DNA of 64,000 nt from Straminergon stramineum. Its lineage: Eukaryota > Streptophyta > Bryopsida > Hypnales > Calliergonaceae. The notes beneath the pieces are model-generated. The model was not told the DNA's origin. It made no database searches and worked only from the letters and a program-made list of their open reading frames with translations. Positions 1 through 11,515 of the stretch are shown piece by piece. Position 1 is the first letter of the stretch; each line of letters starts with the position of its first letter. The translations under genes and the position numbers were made by a program. The DNA lies in NCBI GenBank assembly GCA_963920665.1, contig OY987265.1, positions 38,011,001 through 38,075,000 of the forward strand. Reading direction: 5' to 3'.

Positions 1-780
1 GTGTTGGGAGCTAAAAGAACCACATTAGAATCCAAATGGATGAGTTTAGTCCCTCTCTAAGAACAACAATTGGAAGCTAAGGTAACTACACCTAAAATTG
101 CATGAATAAGCTATGTAGCTTGGCAAATATGCTTTAGAGTGCAATGAACAACAATTTTTGCACATTGGAGGACTATGAATCAAAATATATGTGATTCTAG
201 AATTTTTGGACACATTGTGAATTAGTTACAAATTTTCAAAGATGTAAGGTGTAGGGTGCAAAAAAGGGTCATGTAGGTGATGCCAAAATGTATTTGATGC
301 ACATGAAAAAATGATACTAGTAGTATCAAAACATGTCATGGAGAAGAAATTAAAACAACAGAAAGTGTACCCGACATTGACCGCTTATAAGGTTGCTACC
401 TCCACAGTATTATAAGTAGAGTTGCTCACTACTCAAAATTGACCCCAACTCCTCCTTACACTTGTCCTTGTAGTGCTCATCATTTCAAGTATTCTTCCCT
501 ATTCAATTTTCCCTCAAAAAGAGGGGGTGATTTTGAGGAGTGGTCCATTTTAGGTGTATATATTGTATATGTTTTTGATTTGACCACCTATAATGTGTCT
601 TATTTTTTCTCAAAGAATTGACCAAAATACATGTAAAAAATTCTTTGATTTGTCCTTTCATTGCAAATGAAAATTGTAAATCTAATCAATCTATACATGT
701 GTAATGATCAAATGGACAACAATGGGTCATCCTACCTTATGAAATTGACCAATGGCAACAACTTAGTCATGAGATGACAT
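1..780. repeat. Dispersed AT-rich repeat, longer copy
   Basis: No gene is visible. Two parts of this stretch match 15446-15690 in the same order and orientation. The first contains ccacattagaatccaaatgg near position 21 (also near 15459). The second runs from about 560 to 750 and shares blocks such as aaaatacatgt and catcctacctta. Between them this copy has about 450 bp that the other lacks, so one copy has lost or gained sequence. Termini and superfamily were not identified. The short open frames here lack coding character. Confidence 0.6.
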
Positions 781-791
781 GAGACCATTAA

Positions 792-1294
792 CCCTTGAAA
801 GGCCCTTGGGGTCCCTCTACACAACATGTCTTTAAATATATAATTCTTCAATTATGGTTTAATAGATGATTTATGATATATTTTTATTTACGTACTATCA
901 TGATCATGAGTCATTAGAGGAGTTTTGTGGATCTAGAGGGCCATTTTGGGCATGTTCCCGGTATTGTTCCTCCAGTAGTCCGGGAATGGCTATTGTCAGA
1001 TTTATTTATTTTTAAATTTATTTTTGAATTAAAAAAAAAATTTAATGTAAAAGAAAGTTGAAAAATATATATTTTTTAAAGTGACGTGGCTATCACTATG
1101 CTATGTCAGGCAGTTGCTGTGGGGCAGTTCTCAGGGTCTGGGAACCCAGGGGAACACACAGCCCTCCAAACCCCCCAAAACTCCTCTAATGTTACTTTGT
1201 ACTAAAAAGTATTTGATCAATGTCTTCCTTATCAAATACCACCAAATACATAATATACTATATAGCCTCAAAGGATTTTCAGGCCCTTCAAGGG
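792..1294. mobile_element. TTAA-type small DNA transposon, 503 bp
   Basis: The left end reads TTAA then cccttgaaaggcccttgggg. The right end reads aggcccttcaaggg then TTGA, a one-base variant of the flank. The first 90 or so bases are the reverse complement of the right end of the element at 49661-49853, sharing the block that includes tccctctacac, and the right end resembles the left end of that copy. No transposase frame is present, so it is non-autonomous. A 4-bp TTAA flank with CCC...GGG ends is the piggyBac signature, but no superfamily can be proven without the transposase. Confidence 0.65.
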
Positions 1295-2857
1295 TTGAGC
1301 CATCATGGCAAATGAGATACTTCTTTCTTCTCTTTGGAGCTACTAAATGAATAAAATAAAAAAATCATTTAGTTAAAAAATATATTATAAAGTAATTAGT
1401 GTGTCATTCTAAATAACAATTATTGAATTATTATAAGGAGCAATTACAACAAAATAGGGATTACGCAAACTCTAATCAATTCAAAAATCTCATCCATCCA
1501 CAAACTAGGGAATGATAAATGTTTTGAAAGTTCCATTTCATCTTATTGATTACCATTTAGAAAGATTCAAACAAACATTGGAAGGAGAAAGGAATGGCAT
1601 ATTGGTATATATTATTGAGAGGCACACATATTTTAGAGTAACAACTCTTTACTTTCATGTTTTAAAGCAATCCTACTATTATTGTTCAAGCACTTCAAGG
1701 TTCATCAATCTGTTGAGCATTTCACTATACCCTTTGCAAAGGTTAGATTCATATGTAAATTTAGTATTTTCTGGAATGCCTGAATCCTTGGAATATTACA
1801 AGTTAAATGTCTAGAAATGATGCATAAAATTTTCATTCATATTGCCTAATTTTTGAATATTTCTGGAAGCCTACATCCTGCTTGAAGCTCCGCATAACAA
1901 GTTTCAGAAAACAAGAAAACCTGAAAGCCACCGATCACACAGAAAACTTAGATGACAAAATGCCGAAATCCTAACATGAGAAGTTCCACCTGCTGAAACC
2001 TTTTGCCAGCAAAAATGAAAATATTTCGGCACTTAGGTGCTGAATCAGACCTTCACGTACGGTATGTTTTTGTCAGTAAGCTTACTTCAGATATCGCATG
2101 AACATCCAATGAGTCAATGACCCTTTCTCAATAGACAAGCCAGTTAGGTGAAGCGGAGCTAATTTTGGACACTCTCAATTTCCTTTTTGGTCAAATAATT
2201 TTGGTGCACATGCCATGAAACTGAACTGTAGAGAGTTGGAGGTCGCGAATATACGAAAAAATACATGCCACAAATAAGAGCAAACAATAGAAATTTGTAT
2301 AATAAGTTCCAAATTTATGGACACTGCAATATAGTACAATTCACGAAGTACTTGCTAACAATTCACTTGTGTCTCCTGTTGCAAGGCAGAGGTCACCTTA
2401 TTCCTTTTCTCGTGACCAGTCCCACATGGCAGGTGCAAGTGCAGGGTACTACCTGCATGAAAGTAATAACTTAAGGTCAGTACGTTACTGGACTCGAAGA
2501 CTGCAAATCACTGCATATCATTGTCATCTAACTTAGGCTAGAGACTCTGAACACTGAGTCTCTGACTCAATCTCGTCATCTGTGCAGTTCGTGAAGTACA
2601 AGTATTCGTCTTCCCAAGTGACAAGAAACTGACACGTCCGGGCTGTATACATTCCATTGCACGTTAAGTATGCACACCTGTAATTGTCACTTATTGCAAT
2701 TCAAAAAACTGACGGGAATTTGGATGTGATTTTTTAGCATTTAGAAATGGAAGCGGATATATTCACTTCTGAAGTTCATCTGTGTAGAGCAGCAAAAATT
2801 GCCAGCAGGGTCACCCAAAAATTAGGCTTACGCACAAGCTGAAAGTAATACTTACAA
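1295..2857. other. Intergenic, no gene seen
   Basis: The left part is AT-rich. Composition becomes more balanced from about 1850 toward the minus-strand gene that ends at 3005, so 1850-2860 may include its 3' untranslated region or downstream sequence. Open frames are short and show no recognisable domain or codon bias. Confidence 0.5.
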
Positions 2858-3001
2858 ATGAGCACCCAATGGTGGATTCACATGATCACACGTATTCTAT
2901 GGTTTCTCCCACTACCGTAGTAGTTTACTATGGTTTCCTTCACCACAGTGCATACATGCTCATATTTTAGGTTCCAGGCAGAGTTGATAGTGGGTGCTCA
3001 T
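2858..3001. repeat. 144-bp element with 11-bp terminal inverted repeats
   Basis: The segment starts with atgagcaccca and ends with its near-perfect reverse complement, tgggtgctcat. It sits three bases beyond the stop codon of the minus-strand gene at 3005-4144. A target-site duplication is not clear, although ttac occurs just outside both ends. It may be a small MITE or a terminator/3'UTR hairpin. Confidence 0.4.
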
Positions 3002-3004
3002 ACC

Positions 3005-4144
3005 TTACGTTGATTTTTTGATGTTGTCCAAGCGCAGCATTTTTCTACAAAACTGAGAAATCACGTTCTTCTTTCTCCTGGATCCTGCAACAGAGTCAGA
3101 GACGGGCTTCTTCCACTGCGAAGGCGAAGGTCGACAGGCTTGACAGAACGCAATTTCAACTCCAGGGTTACCCTGCACAATGATCCCCAGGTTTCTACCA
3201 CAAGCACCACACTCCAGCGTTTTCGCCACTCCACACACTGTGTCAGTGTAAGCCCGAGCCATCTCCAACACGGCATCTTGGTGTGCACCCCCCTCTCGCA
3301 TTGAATTAGCTTTCATCAGAATCGGCTTCGGTACTGCAGTATCAGCATTAGCTTCCAATTTCTGGCCCCATTTCCGACCATACCTCTGTGATTGGGTTCG
3401 CTGTACTCGCGGGGCTAATGCAGAGTGCCTTTCTGGACGCTCGTAAAATTGGTCTAAAGTAGTAGATCTGCCTTGTTGTTCTGATTCCAAGAAATCATCA
3501 CTGATTATACTCTCTATTGAATGGGGTTCTAATTTTCCAAATGAGGTAATACTCTTGGACCCGCGACCTTTCACGAAGCTCCTTGTAGTACCACCCGGTT
3601 TAGCTCCTCTATTTGACGTTGCACCGCTTAGAAATTCTTTATTCCAAGTCTTTAGAATGGTGCGATTCGGCTGTGATTGAGGAATACTATCTCTATTCAC
3701 CGACGGCCCCGGATAATAATTCCACCGATCCAACGAAGAAGCATTGCTGATTCTCCCATTAGACTGGGTCTCTTGAGATTTCGGTCGGTTAATATCAGTT
3801 GCAACGCCTGCCCAGCGCTCGCTTTGTGCACCTGAAAGACGAAGAGAATGCATCTTTCTCAAAGCTTCACCCCACTGCGCTTGCCAAGTGAGCCTCTGCG
3901 CCTCGTCCATCCCTACTGGAGGCTCCGGGAGGTAGTCTTCATTCGGTGACTTCTTTTCCACTATTCGCAGCTTTTTGAGATTTATGTCAGATCCTGATGT
4001 TGCTCTTCGGTGCTGGGGAACAACATCCTTCTTCGCTTTTGTATCCAACGTGACGTTGCAGCAAAGTCCCTCGCCATTGGCATCTCCCACATCAGTAGCT
4101 AGGGCACCTGAACCGGCGGTTGGCACTCTCGAGTATCGAGACAT
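3005..4144 (-). CDS. Unknown 379-residue basic protein with possible CxxC-CxxC zinc knuckle
   Basis: Single uninterrupted frame of 379 codons with ordinary gene-like codon use, ATG at 4144 and TAA at 3005-3007. I do not recognise the family. The N-terminal two thirds is low in hydrophobic residues and rich in Ser, Arg, Gln and Asn, so probably disordered. Residues near 75-100 contain a Trp/Leu-rich helical stretch (MDEAQRLTWQAQWGEALRKM). The C-terminal part has CGAC at 312-315 and CQAC at 334-337, 18 residues apart, a spacing that could bind one zinc. The tail is Lys/Arg-rich (RRKK near 356), suggesting nucleic-acid contact or nuclear import. No signal peptide or membrane segment is seen. GGTATG just past the stop could be a splice donor, so a spliced isoform with another C-terminus is possible. 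Gene status is well supported; function is not known. Confidence 0.7.
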   Translation of the reverse strand: MSRYSRVPTAGSGALATDVGDANGEGLCCNVTLDTKAKKDVVPQHRRATSGSDINLKKLRIVEKKSPNEDYLPEPPVGMDEAQRLTWQAQWGEALRKMHSLRLSGAQSERWAGVATDINRPKSQETQSNGRISNASSLDRWNYYPGPSVNRDSIPQSQPNRTILKTWNKEFLSGATSNRGAKPGGTTRSFVKGRGSKSITSFGKLEPHSIESIISDDFLESEQQGRSTTLDQFYERPERHSALAPRVQRTQSQRYGRKWGQKLEANADTAVPKPILMKANSMREGGAHQDAVLEMARAYTDTVCGVAKTLECGACGRNLGIIVQGNPGVEIAFCQACRPSPSQWKKPVSDSVAGSRRKKNVISQFCRKMLRLDNIKKST

Positions 4145-4211
4145 TGCGAGGAAGAGGTTGCTATTTCATAAAATCTCCTCCCCACTCTGCAACATGTTCA
4201 AAACTACACAG

Positions 4212-4231
4212 TTTATATGGCTCATATATAC
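4212..4231 (-). promoter_or_regulatory. TATA-like boxes upstream of the 3005-4144 gene
   Basis: On the minus strand the segment reads tatatatgagccatataaac, giving TATATA and TATAAA 68 to 85 bp upstream of the ATG at 4144. This would leave a 5' untranslated region of about 35 to 50 bases. TATA matches are common in AT-rich DNA, so position is the main support. Confidence 0.4.
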
Positions 4232-4349
4232 AAGCCCGGCCTTTTTTAGAATCAAAGGCAAATGAAAGGCACTTTTTGAATCGAAGTGACGAACTGTGCC
4301 ACCTGGATATGTATAGCTTAGACATGGATATCAACATCTGATGTTTCAT

Positions 4350-5477
4350 ATATATATATCTCTCTCTATGTATGTCTCCCCAATGTGTCTTGCTTCTTTC
4401 TCATTTTCTAAATTCTGCCTGTTAGTTGTAATTTACTCGGTCTTCGTTCTGGACCTCACGAAGAGACTACCTATACATCATCATTGACGCAGGGTTGCTG
4501 GAAAAACGGAACCTTCCATTTCGATTCAATTTTATAATTACGTCCTTGATTGCCTTCGACTAGCTTTTCGATGCAGACTGTTTTCACTGGCTAAGTTCTT
4601 AAGCTGTTAGTAAGCTTCGATTGAAAAACATAAAGAAATGGTTGAATTATTACTTAACTAGGAATCCGAGAACGTAATAATACGGTTTAATTCTTGCAAC
4701 CAGGCATTGAAGAACTTGCGAACCAGAAGCATGAAGCGCCTACTGGTCGTCTACATCTCGGGCTTATAATACCAGTTTTCCCGGTCAAACCGTAGCGGCC
4801 TCAGAAAGACGTTCACAATTTTCAGTGGCGACCAGGATCCACTCAAGATTTCAAGAAAGGAGAATTACGAGTTAAGCCTTACTCTGAAAAGAGAAGAATC
4901 GTTGCACACGTCGCCTTTAAAGTTCCTGCACGTCGAAAATGATAGAACTCTGTACTTCTTGACCACGAACTCGCTTAACCAGAGGAAGTGTAAGAGCGAC
5001 CCCGTTCACAACATTCTCATCCCTCAAGCGCGCCAATCAATTCTGCTCCATTTCTCACGTCTCAAAACGCTCATCAAACTTCCGAACTTACGAAGCGGAC
5101 TTGAAATCAGTAATGCATCGTCATTGGAATGCCGCCATTTCCTATCCTATTGCAGAGCCAGAAACTCGCCTTAGCCTGCGCAAAACTATGCGCAAAACTC
5201 CGCAATCTAATTCGTCTTGACGCATCCTAAACGCATCCACATACTTCCAAGAGTCTACAGTTCCCACAAATGTGTTCTCACTTCGATCACTCCACCAAAC
5301 ACCTTCAAAACGAAACCTAGCGAATCAAGAAACTACGAAGAGCTACTCTCGAACGATCAAAAACATGAACAGTTCCGATCCTCGCTTCTGGCAACTCACA
5401 CTCCCGCTGAAAGGAGAATTTGAAACGCTCCTCAGACGCCAGCCTCCAAAGATTCCGTCACGAATTCACAAAACTAC
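4350..5477. other. Intergenic, gene-like composition but no gene
   Basis: This stretch has higher GC than the AT-rich desert and probably includes promoter and upstream sequence of the minus-strand gene ending at 3005. Several plus-strand frames of 60 to 96 codons occur between 4900 and 5550, but they overlap in different frames and show no domain or splice-supported continuation. Confidence 0.4.
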
Positions 5478-5952
5478 ACCAATTCAAACTCCATCGCCAC
5501 AGAATTTCACCATCACTCACCACACATCCTCAGTCTCCTTCCACTTCTAATTTCCCCTGTCCAAATACACACACATTACATCTTCCACATCTGGTTTAAC
5601 TCAGAAAGCTTCAAAGTTTTCCTCAGCTGCAAGAACTCTGGCATGACGAAACTAGACTATGCAAGACGCTAAGAATCCCGTACCCTCTTAACATGCAGAT
5701 GAATGAAATGACGCCAATTCAAACTCCATCGCCTCAGAATTTCATTATCAATCACTGCCACGCATCCTATCCTTCCACTTCCACTTCTAATTTCCCCCTG
5801 TCCAAGTTACACAATCATACGTTACATCCTCCACATCTGGTTTGACTCGGAAAGCTTCAAAACTTTACACACCTGCAAAAACTCCGGCATGACGATACTA
5901 AACTATGCAAGACGCTAAGAATCCCGTACCCGCAGCTCTTTTCATGCAGATG
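5478..5952. repeat. Tandem duplication, two copies of about 235-245 bp
   Basis: Copy 1 starts at 5479 and copy 2 at 5714, both with ccaattcaaactccatcgcc. They remain alignable through tccacatctggttt and aagaatcccgtaccc (5671 in copy 1, 5917 in copy 2) to a shared atgcagatg end. The offset grows from 235 to 246 through small indels, so the duplication is not recent. It lies in non-coding DNA. Confidence 0.8.
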
Positions 5953-6444
5953 GAATTTCGACTACTACGCTCTTTTCTCTAGATTCGCCGCCTGTTCTTC
6001 GTCTTCTGCTTGTTCTGCTTGTTCTTTATCCCATCTCGTTACTCTAGATTCTAATTGAGCTACGCAAAGACGTCGGTGAACTCGGGTATTGCGACTGCGG
6101 GGCATGGAGAGAGAGAGAGAAGAAGGAAGGATTCGTTCTGAAGAGAAGGCTGCTGAACAGGAGACAGTGTAAGCTGCAGCAGGTTGGAGACTGGGGGTTG
6201 GTTCATCATGGAAGAGCAAGGTTGATATCCTCCGGACTGATACCTTCCGGGTACGAGTGAAGTGAATTGAATAGGGATCACTATCCGTAAGTTACTCATT
6301 TATTGCCCATTCCTCTTTTCACATCATGGAGATTACTTCAGTCTTTGCTTGTTTATTGGCTTGTTGCAAATCAGTAATAGAAGCAGAATTGAGAATTGCG
6401 GTCACATTTAGTATAGTACTCCCCAAAGAGGTTTTCAAACTTCC
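5953..6444. other. Intergenic, nothing identified
   Basis: Moderate GC DNA with a short GA-repeat run near 6106-6120. Overlapping minus-strand frames of about 80 codons have no recognisable content. Confidence 0.35.
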
Positions 6445-6610
6445 TGGGGGACGTTTCATTTGTGTAAGAAAAAACTAAAAATCTTTTCGGGGGACAATGG
6501 AATTCCTTTTCATTTGTGTAAAAATGAAAAACCTAAAAAACTTTTGGGGGGACAATGGAATTCTTTTTCATTTGTGTAGAAAAGGAAAAGGAAAACCCTT
6601 CTTGGGGGGA
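6445..6610. repeat. Short tandem repeat, three imperfect units of 45-60 bp
   Basis: Three successive units share a gggggacaatggaatt-type block followed by tttcatttgtgta and an A-rich tail with cttttgggggg. Units begin near 6445, 6490 and 6547. No coding potential is seen. Confidence 0.7.
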
Positions 6611-9600
6611 TATAATTCTTCATAGGTACATTCACATCAAGTGGGATATCTTAACCTTTAGAGGGATAAAATAATAAAAATAAGATTGAGGGGGTAAATT
6701 TGAGGTTTTTATATTGAATATTTCCCTTGAAAGTAAGCCCCCACTAATATTCCTTGATTTTAGAAGGAAGTACATTGGATTCTCTCTCCAACATATCTCT
6801 CTTTAATTTTAATCCTCCATAAGTAAAATAAGGGTATTTAGAAAAAGGAATTCCCCAAGGATTTAACACATCAATTCCTTGGGGGGGCCAAATAGCTCCA
6901 ATTTCTACCGTAGGTTCCAAAGAAGAATGAAAAAAGGCCCAAAAGAAAGCTAAAAAAAATGACTTCAGACACAATGAACAAAATCATACCACATCGAAGT
7001 CCTTAATGGTAGTAGGGTTATTTTGTCCCTCTTAAGGTAGAGATGTGTGTTTTTTGATGGGTTTTTTTTTGGTGTATTTGTATCTTGTAATTCCCATAAT
7101 CAATATCAATTAATATCCTGATTGTTACAACGTTCTTTAGCCATTTTGATAACTCACTCTTGTCTTCAATGAAAGCCAAATTATAAGGGGAAAAAAACCC
7201 CACTCAAATATTTGTCACTTATAGTCAAGAATGTAGATAGTATCCAATGAGTGATCAACGCTTGTCTTTTACCTACAACTTTTAGTACCTTCCACCTGAC
7301 ATGAGTAAGTTTTAGAATGTGCACAAAAAAAAACTTAAAATTCTAGACTCTCTTTTCAAGGGTATTGAAGCACCTTTTCAAGAAATCAATGACACACTTG
7401 TGAGATATGTGGTATTCATGATGAACCACATTTTGGAGGAAAATCAACTCCTTCAATGCAAGACAAGACATTATGTACATAAACAGATCAAACTATATCT
7501 TGGATGGACTGTACAACCTTTACCCAAGTAAAACTTATCAATCTGAGTTTCTTTTTAGTATATACAAAATAGAAGTGCAAATGTTCATCCTTGGAATTTT
7601 GTGCAAAAAAGGAGGTCCGAAGTAGCAGATTTTAGGTCCAGTTCTTTTGAAACATATGCACCAAGTTTGTTTTTTGTTTTTTTAACATACAGACAAATTC
7701 CATTTATAGATGAAAAAAATAGCTTGAGTAGTAGTTTGACCTCCAACATTGAGTGCTTTTGAGTTTTTGTTTTTTTAAAGCACATGATTCACACAATATC
7801 CTAACCGATGATTTCCACAGTGACCCACCCGTCGTTTTCATCGTCTTGGGGTTAAAAAATCGCAAGCCATAAAAGTAGCTTCCCTCTTGAGAAACCTCTT
7901 GCCCTGTCTTGACATGTTATGGATGGCAAATGCAGGCTTTTTGACTCGTCCAACAGGCTTTTTCGTGCGTGCAAGACACAAAATGTTTGGAGTTGTTCAT
8001 TTATTATCGCCGATTGGAGTTTCATCATGAAATCTATTGTCTACCATACTGTCAATTGGCCTTTCTGTTAACTTTGCATATTGTGTCAAAAAAAAATGAA
8101 ATAAAAACAAAAAACAAAAAAACGGTATTGGCCAATTGATAACTTAAAGATAGTGTATGGAACAGACAGAAGGAGATCCTGGTGACCAAACTTGGTGACC
8201 AAATATTCATATTGCCAGAGTTGACCAATCATTTGAATGGGAATTCAGTCTGTGGGCGTTCAATTATCACCGATTTGCTGCGAGCAAAACGGAGGAACTC
8301 TGATCAATGGGTCTCTGACATGGGCACCATCTTGAAGGAATGGATTAATGGAATGCGCACACCCACATAATCACCACTTTTATTGCGATAATTAAACAAA
8401 AAAGCTGACTAGCATTTTGATGAAGGAATAATGTAAGTACACCTAATTCAAATCATGTGAGTAAGGTTATACGAGTTGTTTCTTACCAATGTTAAGTGCA
8501 ATGGAAGAAAAAAAAAAGACGAAAAAGGGGTATACTGTTACTGAAAATGGTTAAATTTGTCTCTTTGTGAGCTCGCTGGGGACTGGTTCCTCTGGTTCAT
8601 TGTATTGTTTCCCTTATCAATGGAAATGGTCCATATGTTTCAAGAAAAAAAACAATGTGAAGTGTTTTAGCATATGTCCAATCAAGGAATGGTGAGTGGA
8701 TAAAAAATTGTTAAGTAGAAGTAAGTGTGAGATTGATCTAAAAAACGAAATTCCGACCAGGCCATTTGTGGTTGGTGGCTCTGTACCTTTCTCCCTCACA
8801 ATGAAATTCAGTTTCATTTATGTCAAAAAGGAAAAAGGAAAAAGAAAAAACTGAAAAAGAAAAATCATTTGAGAAAACCATTATTGAACATTCAGACTGC
8901 AATCACTTCCCTCAATAGGTAATTTCATATGTACATTCACTTCTTACTTTCCATTCGAAAAAAAGAAAGAAAGAATGAGGGCCTCTAGAAGGCTGCTAGA
9001 ATTATCTAGCCATGCAAATAAAATAATATGAATATTATTTGTATAGCCATAGTTCAGCTGAGTTTGAGCTCATGAGTTCGAATGCATATGAGCTCATGAG
9101 TCAAAACTTTTCTTTCTTTTTTTTAACTTTTGAAACAACAAAACAAATCCTCATTCACATCATTGAATAAATGAAAATTTCATCTACACATTCCCTTCTT
9201 CCTCTTGTATGAAACCACACTCAAAACATTCGTTCTTCTTCTCTCCTAAAGTGACAGTGTGAATTATAAAAAAAACAAGAGATAAACATGAGTCAAAACT
9301 TTGTTTTTTACTTTCAAAACAACAAATCATGGTTTATGTCCTCAAGTAAATTAATGAGATGAAGATTCCATTGCGCTCAAAACACCCGGGATTCCACTGT
9401 AGTATGAGTAAACTTCATGTCATTGTCATCATCAAAAAGAGAAAAAAACAAAAAAAAACAAAAAAAAATTGAAGCAGCTCACTTGCAAAACTTACGCTAA
9501 GTTAGGTCATCTACGTTATGGATCTCATAACATAAGGAAATCAGTCCCTATTCACTCCTTCAAATTTGACTCGGTCTAAAAGTTATTCAATTCCATTGCA

Positions 9601-10010
9601 CAAAAAAGCCCAAACTGGGTAATGTTTCTGACTCCTGACTCGTGTAATAAATACCGAGATTTTGTAGCCATGCGGTATTGCCAGAAAATAGATCACGCGT
9701 AACTTACAGGCAGCCTCACACTTGCAAAAATTCTGTCACTCGAAACTAACGTTAAGTTAACGTAAGTTAAGGGCCATCATCATCATCATGTTGTTACCGT
9801 TTTCATTTCAATGTCAAAATTTCAGAGAGACACAAATTTCGATGCAGGCAGGGAGGCAGGCACTGCCACTCTCCAGACTATGCATCCAGCACTGTTATGT
9901 TACATATTTCCGAGGTTTGGCACAGCGTACTAGGTTAAGTTGCAAGGAAAAGGAACAGGGCCAGGCTCTGCGTTTGTAGGAATGCAGGCGGGGAACAACC
10001 GGCGGCTAAT
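6611..10010. other. AT-rich intergenic DNA with degenerate repeats
   Basis: No gene is supported. Homopolymer A/T tracts are frequent. About 7571-7790 holds a reverse-orientation relative of the foldback family seen at 34303-35131 and 56542-56755: gtgcaaatgttcatccttgg and a tttgacctccaa block occur in the same relative order as at 34365-34445. Its ends are not clear. Confidence 0.45.
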
Positions 10011-10168
10011 TTAGGGCAGGCTTCCATGTGGAGTTGGGGCCCGTGAAGTGCACTGATCAGCGGTGGAATGGGTGTCCGGTTTTTCTGGAACTCCTTGTCC
10101 ACCATTGATAAAGTGCTTGATTGGTGAACTTCACTGGCCCTGACTCCACATGGAAGCTTGCCCTTAGT
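10011..10168. repeat. Foldback with about 38-bp imperfect stem
   Basis: The left arm (about 10014-10052) contains aggcttccatgtggagt and the right arm (about 10125-10163) contains its complement, actccacatggaagctt, with the flanking GGGCA/TGCCC pairing as well. Partial pairing continues inward. The RNA would form a long hairpin of about 155 bases. It could be a MITE, a hairpin small-RNA source or a microRNA precursor; the sequence does not decide. Confidence 0.65.
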
Positions 10169-11433
10169 TCAAAGTTAGTCGGTGCAGTTTGGGAAAAGAA
10201 AAATTGGTTGGATTTTGAAAACAAAAATGGTGTAACCATGAGGCTTTGTCCTGAGTAAACAACTATATTAATTTATTGGTCAGTCGGACCTTACATCTCC
10301 ATTCCAACCCAAAATGCATTGTGCAATGTGAATGTGGTTGTAGATAGGATTTGGAAACTTGAATTTGGAGTGGATGCCATAGTCTTTGTCCGAAAGGAAA
10401 GAGACAACAAAAGGATTTGGAATCGGACGGAAGTTTGGTAGGTTGGAAATTAATTGGTCCATGGGGACATTCCCCCCCCCCCCCCTCTAGGATCCTTTAG
10501 TGGGATCCTTTCTACACTTTACGGATTTCAGTTGCCATAGGACAAGAAATAGTGGGTGATACTTAGGTGGGATAGAGATGCCCTAGCCCCTAAAGGACAT
10601 GTAGAAAACTTTGAATCATTCCATTTTGATCAATGAGTCCAAATTTATAAGGAGTTTTAGTTTGTGGGCAATTTTGGATTCCCTACTCTAAAATAAACTT
10701 TGAAGTCCTTTGTTTTACTCAATTTTCAAAAAAGAATTGAAAAAAATTAAATCATGGGATGTAGATTGTTTATTACAACATTTCAACCATAGGGATTTTC
10801 ATTTTTCAATTCCATGACTAAAGTTATAACAATTTTATATTTTGAATCATTCTCTACTTTCTTCTATTTACGATTTTTTTCCTATATGTTGTACAATTCC
10901 AAATGATCTGAAATTTTTCAAGCATGTAGTCAACTTGACTTGAAGAATTAATCCATAAAAGCACCACCATTTTGGACATTTTGTCATATGAATGTGAGTT
11001 TATGAAATGTGGTTGCCAGATTTTTTGTCAGGCCAAAAAAAGGATTTTTGAGAATCCAAAAGCTTCTATCTTACAATCCATGAGATGAAAATTGCTGAAT
11101 TTTTTTTCACATCTGATCAAACCATCTTACTATGTAAAATATTCTATAGTTACATGTGTCCGAAAATGTTTCTTTTCTAAAATTTAGTACTTGTACTAGA
11201 AATGGCAGTTTGGGAGTGTTTTTGGTGAAAACATAGTCAAGGAACTTAAGGGGCTAGGTGGTGTGGAGGGAAGGCATTAAGTGTGCGTGAGGGTGGATAT
11301 TGGCCTTGGCATGATTGATATAGCCATTGGGGTTATGGTTTAGGAGGGGGGTAGTTCACCACCTAATGGATGCCATTGTTGTGTGGGAAAATGCTTCAAA
11401 GTTTTGTCATTTATTTATCAATCACAAGTGGTA
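10169..11433. other. AT-rich intergenic, no gene seen
   Basis: Contains a run of 14 C at 10472-10485 followed by the palindromic pair aggatcctttagtgggatcc. Otherwise there is no structure or frame that I can support. Confidence 0.4.
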
Positions 11434-11515
11434 CTACCTCTATCTCAAAATAGATACCTGGTTTCCAGTATGAAACTAGTTAGAGTACCACATATCTATT
11501 TTGAGACGAATGGAG
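11434..11515. mobile_element. Tiny Stowaway-like MITE, 82 bp
   Basis: The left end is ctacctctatctcaaaatag and the right end is the complement of ctccattcgtctcaaaatag, so the terminal inverted repeats extend about 23 bp and nearly fill the element. Both sides are flanked by TA (11432-11433 and 11516-11517). The CTCCCTC-like start, the TCTCAAAATA block and the TA target site match the Stowaway (Tc1/mariner) MITE pattern known from plants. Confidence 0.75.

Noticed and set aside
9045..9090. tRNA-like tagttcagctgag ... gagttcgaatgc
   Set aside because: A-box-like and B-box-like motifs are only about 25 bases apart, too close for a tRNA, and no cloverleaf can be drawn.
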